Virus record (IMG/VR): IMGVR_UViG_3300010396_001261
Span: 1 to 25,544 of that record
Reading direction: 5' to 3' (one strand)
Source of the DNA: a virus
DNA length: 25,544 nt
A program made the translations under genes and the position numbers. Each line of letters starts with the position of its first letter. Position 1 is the stretch's first letter. Shown in pieces: positions 20,819 through 25,544 of the stretch. The notes under the pieces were generated by a model. The model made no database searches and was not told where the DNA came from. It saw only the letters and a list, made by a program, of their open reading frames with translations.

Positions 20819-21790
20819 ATGCCGGTATTTGAATGGAACGACGAAACAAAGGTTAATAGCTATGGCTTCCGCGTGATAAACGCCGGCGGCGATTTCGCCC
20901 GGTTCGATGATAATTCGGTGATGCTTAACAGCCACGTTAACACAACCGAGATGACGCTCGGTACGTGGGAAGGCAGGACGGTAGAAGGCCCAAAATTGAA
21001 GGGCGAAACGGTATTTGACAACGTGCGCGACAGCGTAAAGGAAGTGGAGGGGCAGGTTGACCGAAAGGTTATAAAAGGCTGCTCCATGGGATTGGCGCTA
21101 AGTTTCGACGAAGGGTCGTGGCGCAAGGGTGAAGACGGGGTAATGGAGCTGATAAAATGGGAGCTGATGGAAGTTTCGATCTGCGCGGTTCCAAGCTTAT
21201 CGAGCGCCCTTTGCCTGTACAACAAAGACACCGGCAAGCTGATCCCCGAAAACGAGTTCAAGCTGTCTCTGCAAAATTTAACCGCAAACGATCTTAAAAA
21301 CGAAAACAACTCCAATATGGAAAAAATCATTTTGACACCCCAGGCCGTGGCCGTCCTGGTAGGAATGGGTGTAACCGGCGGCGACAATGTTGCCGAGATC
21401 AGCAACGCTATAGTGTCGCTGCAATCAAAAGTAACCACGGCTGAGGCTGCCGCCCTTGCCGATAAGAACAAAGTAACCGAATTGCAGGCGAAGCTGGATA
21501 GCCAGGTGAAGTTGCAGGCCAAGGCGCTGCTGGATGGCGCGGTAATAGAAGGTAAGCTCACGGCCAAGGAGGCTGAAGACTATATGCCGGACGCCATTGC
21601 CAATTATGAGCTTACCTCGAAGCTGATCGGCCGCTTGCCGGGGAAAACACCCCTGTCGGTAAACAACAGTCAGAGCGCCCCCGGCGAGGTTAAGAGTATG
21701 GACGATTTTGAAAAGCTGCCTGTTGAAAAACAGCTGTCGTTCAAAAACGACCACCCGGAGGAGTACAAAAAGCTGTTTGCCAAGGCGTAG
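20819..21790 (+). CDS. prohead protease fused to scaffold
   Basis: A 323-residue HK97/U35-type prohead serine protease with C-terminal scaffold. The protease part (about residues 1-150) shows MLNSHV with catalytic H39 and VIKGCSMGLALS with catalytic S89, in the expected order and spacing. It continues with ELMEVSICAVPSLSSALCL, the family's third landmark. The rest has a coiled-coil stretch (LQSKVTTAEAAALADKNKVTELQAKLDSQVK in outline) and a hydrophilic end, as in scaffolds. Mu encodes the same pair as gpI and gpZ. It is the first gene of the rightward late operon, before the capsid gene. Confidence 0.88.
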   Translation: MPVFEWNDETKVNSYGFRVINAGGDFARFDDNSVMLNSHVNTTEMTLGTWEGRTVEGPKLKGETVFDNVRDSVKEVEGQVDRKVIKGCSMGLALSFDEGSWRKGEDGVMELIKWELMEVSICAVPSLSSALCLYNKDTGKLIPENEFKLSLQNLTANDLKNENNSNMEKIILTPQAVAVLVGMGVTGGDNVAEISNAIVSLQSKVTTAEAAALADKNKVTELQAKLDSQVKLQAKALLDGAVIEGKLTAKEAEDYMPDAIANYELTSKLIGRLPGKTPLSVNNSQSAPGEVKSMDDFEKLPVEKQLSFKNDHPEEYKKLFAKA

Positions 21791-21863
21791 CAGCGAAACC
21801 GGCAACGGGACTGAGATACGGATTTAACGATTTAATACCCCTAATTAATTTAAACTAAAAAAC

Positions 21864-22814
21864 ATGCCACAGAATTTCCCCGAAATGTGGGTGAACCGGG
21901 TTGAGCTCAACCTGACAACCGCAACAGAAGCGCCCTGGCTCGCAGGGATACAGGAACTTGACACCGCCATTTTAGAAGTGGGCTCGGGTTCTGCCAGCGA
22001 GCAAAACATCATCCATATCCCGAATACGGATTTCGAGGTTGATGTATTGATCAACAATGAGGCTTACCCGATCGCCTTGCAGGCTTATACCGACGCAGAT
22101 GTAACCATCCAGCTCGATAAGTATCAGACAAAGGTTGTGACGCTGAGTGACGACCAGGTGACCGGCGCATCATACCGCCGGATCGATGCAGCTACCGCAT
22201 TAATGACCAGGTCGATCCTGATCAAGAAATATGGCAAAGCAATTTGGGCGCTGGCGCCTGCTGCAAACGGTGCTTTTACGCCTGTTGTTCAAACTTCAGG
22301 CAAGCGCAGCGAACAGGAAAACCCGATCGTTGAAAATGGCCGCACCATATTGGTGTACGCCGACATCGTTGCGATGAAAGACAAGTTCGATAAGATGGAA
22401 GTTCCGATGGCTGGCCGCCGCCTGGTGCTGTGCTCTGATCACTGGAACGACCTGCTGCTTGACCGCAAGCGCTTCGGCGACATGCTGGTTAACTATAAGA
22501 CAGGCGATCCTGCGCCGGTTATCGCAGGGTTCGAGATATACCAGTATATCAACAACCCGCTGTTTGACGGAACGAACAAACTTGCCTATGGCGCCGTTGC
22601 CGCTGACGGCCAGTTCCAGGGCTCAGTTGCGTTCTACGTTAGTCAGATCGCGATCAAGACAGGCTTCACCAAGCAATATTTCGCACCATCGAACCTTGAC
22701 CCCGAGAACCAAACCAACAGGCTTGCTTACCGCCATTATTTCATTTGCGTTCCTAAACGCGTGAAGTATATCGGCGCTATCGCATCGACCTATTCACCAG
22801 GAAACCCGGCATAA
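21864..22814 (+). CDS. major capsid protein (HK97-fold)
   Basis: A 316-residue protein directly downstream of the protease-scaffold, the place of the major head subunit. Features include a regular alpha/beta pattern, IPNTDFEVDVLINNEAYPI, the QLDKYQTKVVTLSDDQVTGASYRRIDAATALMTRSI stretch, and a C-terminal QNRLAYRHYFICVPKR strand region, consistent with Bacteroidota HK97-type capsids. It forms the icosahedral shell after cleavage by the protease. A 73-bp A-rich leader precedes it, and a stem-loop follows. Confidence 0.85.
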   Translation: MPQNFPEMWVNRVELNLTTATEAPWLAGIQELDTAILEVGSGSASEQNIIHIPNTDFEVDVLINNEAYPIALQAYTDADVTIQLDKYQTKVVTLSDDQVTGASYRRIDAATALMTRSILIKKYGKAIWALAPAANGAFTPVVQTSGKRSEQENPIVENGRTILVYADIVAMKDKFDKMEVPMAGRRLVLCSDHWNDLLLDRKRFGDMLVNYKTGDPAPVIAGFEIYQYINNPLFDGTNKLAYGAVAADGQFQGSVAFYVSQIAIKTGFTKQYFAPSNLDPENQTNRLAYRHYFICVPKRVKYIGAIASTYSPGNPA

Positions 22815-22829
22815 AAAACCACCAACCTC

Positions 22830-22878
22830 AATAGCTGCACCCTGCCGTCCCGGGTTTGCCATTCCCGGGGCGGCTATT
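22830..22878 (+). terminator. strong stem-loop after the capsid gene
   Basis: CCGTCCCGGG (22845-22854) pairs with CCCGGGGCGG (22864-22873), 10 pairs with one G-T and a 9-base loop. An outer AATAG (22830-22834) pairs with CTATT (22874-22878). A short T-run (TATTTTG) follows. It may partly terminate transcription after the abundant capsid message or protect its 3' end. It contains GCACCCTGCC, shared with the structure at 25020-25116. Confidence 0.6.
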
Positions 22879-22889
22879 TTGAAAAGTAA

Positions 22890-23396
22890 ATGAACCACCT
22901 GATCCGCGTTTTAAAAACCTTCGATTACCACGACGTGACCGCATTCGGCAAAAGCCTGATGCCGAGCTGCCGGTATGACGGCGGCGCGGTATTAATGATT
23001 ATAAGCGCCATGTATGTGAGTATCGATAAGTTTTTCGGGCTTGACGGGGCCGCGTTCGTGGCGCTGGGCTTTGTGTTTTTGGTTGAGCTGATCAGCGGCA
23101 TCGTTGCCGCGCACGTCAGGAAAGAAACCATCAGCAGCGCGAAGCTTTCACGGTTCACGCTCAAGGTGGCCTGTTACCTGGTGCTGATCTCGGTAACGTA
23201 TCTGATGGCTATCAGCTTTGCCAATCATAAAAAGGATGTAGCTGCATGGGTGTTCGACTGGCTGCATGTGTTCCTGGTAGCGCAGATCGTGCTGGAAAAC
23301 ATTGTAAGCATACTGGAGAACCTCGCCGTAATGAGCGGCAAGGATAAAGCCGCTTGGATAAATAAGATACAGGAAAAATTTAACGGCATCCTATGA
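22890..23396 (+). CDS. phage holin family protein
   Basis: A 168-residue membrane protein with about three hydrophobic stretches (roughly residues 33-51, 52-71 and 93-110) and a possible fourth region near 125-145. The sequence ELISGIVAAHVRKETISSAKLSRFTLKVACYLV follows the pattern of the holin_4 (TcdE/Cph1-like) family, and ENIVSILENLAV near the end also fits. It makes membrane lesions at a set time for the endolysin, whose gene follows with a 4-base ATGA overlap. Confidence 0.85.
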   Translation: MNHLIRVLKTFDYHDVTAFGKSLMPSCRYDGGAVLMIISAMYVSIDKFFGLDGAAFVALGFVFLVELISGIVAAHVRKETISSAKLSRFTLKVACYLVLISVTYLMAISFANHKKDVAAWVFDWLHVFLVAQIVLENIVSILENLAVMSGKDKAAWINKIQEKFNGIL

Positions 23397-23863
23397 AGAT
23401 GACCATCGATACCGCAGGCAAAAACATCATCAAAAACTTTGAGGGCCTGCGCCTGCACAGTTACCGGGACGAGGCCGGCGTTTGGACCATCGGTTATGGC
23501 AGCACCTATTACGTAGGCGGCCGCCATGTAGGCCCGAACGAAACTCTGCAAAACGAAGCGATGGCCGACGTACTGCTGAGCAATACGCTGGTGGTGTACG
23601 ACGCGGCGGTGAATAGCCTGGTGAAGGTACCGCTGACACAAAACCAGCATAACGCCTTAACCAGCTTTACCTACAACGAGGGTATAGGCGCATTGGCAGA
23701 GAGCACGCTGCTGCGGAAGCTTAACGCCGGTGATTACCAGGGCGCAGCCGAGCACTTTGCCGACTGGAACAAAATCACCGACCCGAAAACGGGCAAAAAA
23801 GTGGTAAGCGATACATTGGTGCATCGCCGGGCCGAAGAAAAAGCATTGTTTTTAACCCACTAA
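23393..23863 (+). CDS. endolysin, T4-type lysozyme (GH24)
   Basis: A 156-residue lysozyme. The triad is clear: E17 in FEGLRLHSYRD, D26 and T32 in VWTIGYG, with the same spacing as in T4 lysozyme (E-x8-D-x5-T). The later part has QNQHNALTSFTYNEGIGALAESTLLRKLNAGDY and the typical VHRRAEEKALF end. No signal peptide is present, so release depends on the holin. It hydrolyses the muramic acid-glucosamine bond of peptidoglycan. Confidence 0.93.
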   Translation: MKMTIDTAGKNIIKNFEGLRLHSYRDEAGVWTIGYGSTYYVGGRHVGPNETLQNEAMADVLLSNTLVVYDAAVNSLVKVPLTQNQHNALTSFTYNEGIGALAESTLLRKLNAGDYQGAAEHFADWNKITDPKTGKKVVSDTLVHRRAEEKALFLTH

Positions 23864-23875
23864 ATAACTATTGAG

Positions 23876-24535
23876 ATGAATTTTTTTAAGAAAGTATTAG
23901 CATTTATCGCGGGGGTTTTCTCCGCAAAAGCTACCGTTGCCACCGTTGTGAACCAGGTTGCGCCAAACACTACCGCCGCCGTTACCACTACATCAACCGC
24001 TCCGGCCGACGTGGCCATTGAGGATGTGCAGAAAGCGATCGATATCGTCAACGGCGTAAAGAAAGCGCTGGCATCGCCTGTAGCTGCCCTGATCACTGAC
24101 TTAATCCCGACCACGATCGACGATAACATCCGGCAAACGCTGGTCAATGATCTGCCTGTTGTTGCCGCCGGGCTCGCCTTTGTGAAGGATGTATTAAGCA
24201 TGGACCGCTCGACAGCTTTGTCGCAGGTACTCGCCGCGATCAGGTTCTCGGACAAGCCTAACCTGGATGCATTTTACCATACGCTTGCTGCAAAGGTATT
24301 GCAGATCATCAGCGGCGGCAAAGTGAGCTGGAGCCAGGCAGTAATGGCGGTGGAATATGTACTGAAGGAAGCTGTATTAACCGGAATTGACACGAGCGCA
24401 GGCGCGGCGGTTATGCAGAATTTGAACGCACCCGCAGCATCAGCCGCTCCGGCAGTGGCCGTTGCGGCACCGGCTCCGCCAGCTCAACAGCAGGCCGCCG
24501 AATCTGAAGCCGTTAACTACCCTATTGTATCATAA
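23876..24535 (+). CDS. late-operon protein, function unknown
   Basis: A 219-residue protein with a hydrophobic start (FFKKVLAFIAGVFSAK) that could be a membrane anchor or signal. It continues with a Thr/Ala-rich stretch (about 30-50), a helical core with DLIPTTIDDNIRQTLVNDLPVVAAGLAFVKDVL, and an Ala/Pro-rich tail (APAVAVAAPAPPAQQQAAE). It lies 12 bases after the lysozyme gene, so it may be a lysis accessory such as a spanin-like or periplasmic protein, or a structural protein. No family recognised. Confidence 0.65.
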   Translation: MNFFKKVLAFIAGVFSAKATVATVVNQVAPNTTAAVTTTSTAPADVAIEDVQKAIDIVNGVKKALASPVAALITDLIPTTIDDNIRQTLVNDLPVVAAGLAFVKDVLSMDRSTALSQVLAAIRFSDKPNLDAFYHTLAAKVLQIISGGKVSWSQAVMAVEYVLKEAVLTGIDTSAGAAVMQNLNAPAASAAPAVAVAAPAPPAQQQAAESEAVNYPIVS

Positions 24536-24566
24536 TTAAAAACTCAACAACCATAAAAAAAACATC

Positions 24567-25007
24567 ATGAAAAAATTGGTTTTATTTCTTTCGATAATCA
24601 GCCTTTCGGCCATGACCGTGCAGGCACAGCGTTATACCAAGCCGCTGCAATCGGATAACACGGTTCACGCCCTCGGCCTTGACACCGCCAGCAACGCCGT
24701 ATCGGTTAGCCAGGTACTGCAAATTACCGGCTGGCAGGACATGGTTACCATCCAGTCGGGTGTAACCAAGCTGACAGGCACCATAGGCGCGACCGCATCC
24801 GTAAAGCTATACGGCTCGGTTGACGGGGTCAAATACGACTATGCCACTACCGCAAGCGACACACTTGCCGTCGGGGACGTATCGGGTGTACAGGTCAAAA
24901 CGTGGTATATAGCGCCGTCAAAGTTCCAGTACTATAAAGCGATCTATAAACCGGCGGGGACACAAACGTCAACCATAACGTCGACGGCGCTCGTCGGCAA
25001 AAACTAA
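24567..25007 (+). CDS. exported protein in the late operon
   Basis: A 146-residue protein with a strong signal peptide (MKKLVLFLSIISLSAMTVQAQ, likely cut after AQA near residue 20). The mature part of about 125 residues is rich in threonine, serine and short beta strands (TSGATASVKLYGSVDGVKYDYATT-like), which suggests a beta-sandwich. Bacteroidota phages sometimes carry such exported beta proteins in structural operons; the role is not known. A signal peptide on a virion protein would be odd, so a surface or periplasmic function at late times is more likely. Confidence 0.7.
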   Translation: MKKLVLFLSIISLSAMTVQAQRYTKPLQSDNTVHALGLDTASNAVSVSQVLQITGWQDMVTIQSGVTKLTGTIGATASVKLYGSVDGVKYDYATTASDTLAVGDVSGVQVKTWYIAPSKFQYYKAIYKPAGTQTSTITSTALVGKN

Positions 25008-25019
25008 GAAACCAGGGCA

Positions 25020-25116
25020 AAGGACAGGCAGGTCAAAAACCATATCCGCACCCTGCCTTCACGAGGTGAAGGTCTGACAGGGGTGAATCACATAGAAAGG
25101 GCTGTCGCCTGTCCTT
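25020..25116 (+). other. long structured intergenic RNA element
   Basis: Three nested stems: AAGGACAGGC (25020-25029) with GCCTGTCCTT (25107-25116), 10 perfect pairs; CACCCTG (25049-25055) with CAGGGGTG (25078-25085), 7 pairs and one bulge; and CCTTCAC-GAG-GTGAAGG (25056-25072), a 7-bp hairpin. This fills most of the 132-bp gap before the next gene. No T-run follows, so it is more like a structured leader or processing element than a terminator. Confidence 0.6.
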
Positions 25117-25139
25117 ACCTAAAAACTTAAACTGATCAA

Positions 25140-25544
25140 ATGGAAAAGTTTATCAAACAAGCAAAAGACATTTTCGGCCGCTACTCGCAAAAGGACACGG
25201 TCTATTTCACCGGCGACGGACAGCCGTTTTTTGATGAGAATGCCGCCGCGAACCATAGCCAGTCGCTGGCTGATAAAACAGTAACCGCGATAAGCCGTAA
25301 GAATATTGTCGCCACGGCTGACGAAGCTGACGCACAAGCTGAGGCCGATGCCAAAACAGCAGAAGAGCAGGCCGCAGCAGACGCTAAGGCAAAAGCCGAC
25401 GCCGATGCTAAAGCAGCAGAAGAGCAGGCCGCAGCAGAAGCCCAGGCAAAAGCCGACGCCGATGCTAAAGCAGCAGAAGAGCAGGCCGCAGCAGAAGCCC
25501 AGGCAAAAGCCGACGCCGATGCTAAAGCAGCAGAAGAGCAGGCC
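25140..25544 (+). CDS. repeat-rich protein, cut by the window end
   Basis: At least 135 codons from the ATG at 25140, with no stop before the window ends. The first 60 residues are unique (MEKFIKQAKDIFGRYSQKDT start, no signal peptide). From about residue 62 it becomes an Ala/Glu/Gln/Lys/Asp-rich helix repeating every 19 residues (ADAKAAEEQAAAEAQAKAD). TolA-like and other long single-helix or coiled-coil proteins have this composition. It follows the structured leader at 25020-25116. Its late-operon place suggests a virion or tail-associated protein, but function is unknown. Confidence 0.75.
   Translation, partial: MEKFIKQAKDIFGRYSQKDTVYFTGDGQPFFDENAAANHSQSLADKTVTAISRKNIVATADEADAQAEADAKTAEEQAAADAKAKADADAKAAEEQAAAEAQAKADADAKAAEEQAAAEAQAKADADAKAAEEQA
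25344..25544 (+). repeat. 57-bp tandem repeats
   Basis: Units at 25344-25400, 25401-25457, 25458-25514 and a partial at 25515-25544. Units 2 and 3 are identical and the partial unit matches them exactly; unit 1 differs at a few positions. Each unit is 19 codons, so gain or loss keeps the frame. Confidence 0.92.

Noticed and set aside
25119-25337. Minus-strand 72-residue frame near the window end
   Set aside because: It is the shadow of the plus-strand repeat protein that starts at 25140 and runs out of the window.
1-25544. CRISPR arrays, tRNA or rRNA genes, insertion sequences
   Set aside because: No regularly spaced short repeats, tRNA-like cloverleaf or separate IS transposase was seen; the only transposase is the phage's own Mu-type enzyme.
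25344-25544. Tandem repeats as a further DGR variable region
   Set aside because: The units are nearly identical with no adenine-linked substitutions and have no similarity to the template.

Overview
The window is most of a transposable (Mu-like) temperate phage or prophage from a member of the Bacteroidota. The host is probably a Sphingobacteriales bacterium close to Mucilaginibacter or Pedobacter; that rank is inference. Supporting this are Mu-type families (DDE transposase plus MuB ATPase, DUF3164, DUF935 portal, gp36-like DUF1320, MuF, gpG-like protein) and a Bacteroidota-type TTTG / TAnnTTTG promoter. The left phage end is probably just outside position 1, because the repressor lies at the left edge as in Mu. 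The right side is cut in a repeat-rich gene, and tail genes are expected beyond it.

Layout. (1) 1-1400: immunity region, with an exported small protein and an S24/LexA-like repressor on the minus strand, and three 17-bp operators, one of them inside the spacer of the rightward early promoter. (2) 1380-14283: a long rightward early operon with a Cro/Ner-like protein, transposition genes, a P-loop NTPase, a DnaA-domain-IV-like protein, DUF3164, several tiny genes (three with membrane segments or hydrophobic N-termini), DUF4406, a diversity-generating retroelement (DGR), a DndC-like PP-loop enzyme, an ASCH protein and a small end-of-operon putative regulator. (3) 20688 down to 14258: a leftward packaging and head-assembly operon with small and large terminase, gp36-like protein, portal, MuF fused to a nuclease domain, gpG-like protein and a neck/tail protein. 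(4) 20819 to the end: a rightward operon with protease-scaffold, major capsid protein, holin, endolysin, two proteins of unknown function and a protein with 57-bp tandem repeats. The two late operons diverge from a 130-bp spacer holding two dyads.

The main discovery is the DGR. A 68-nt template repeat (9995-10062) just upstream of a DGR-type reverse transcriptase (10175-11152) matches three variable repeats, one in each of three small genes (1716-2096, 9089-9553, 9555-9947). Against the template, 41 of 63 adenine comparisons differ and none of 141 non-adenine comparisons differ, which is the signature of adenine-specific mutagenic retrohoming. The three targets are short (126-154 aa), lack signal peptides, and lie in the early operon rather than among tail fibre genes. 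One is about 8 kb from the template, between the Cro-like gene and the transposase. This suggests a phage that diversifies early-expressed cytoplasmic binding proteins rather than a receptor-binding tail protein. A second notable item is a MuF head protein with a C-terminal PD-ExK nuclease domain resembling CdiA-CT toxins and no obvious immunity gene beside it.
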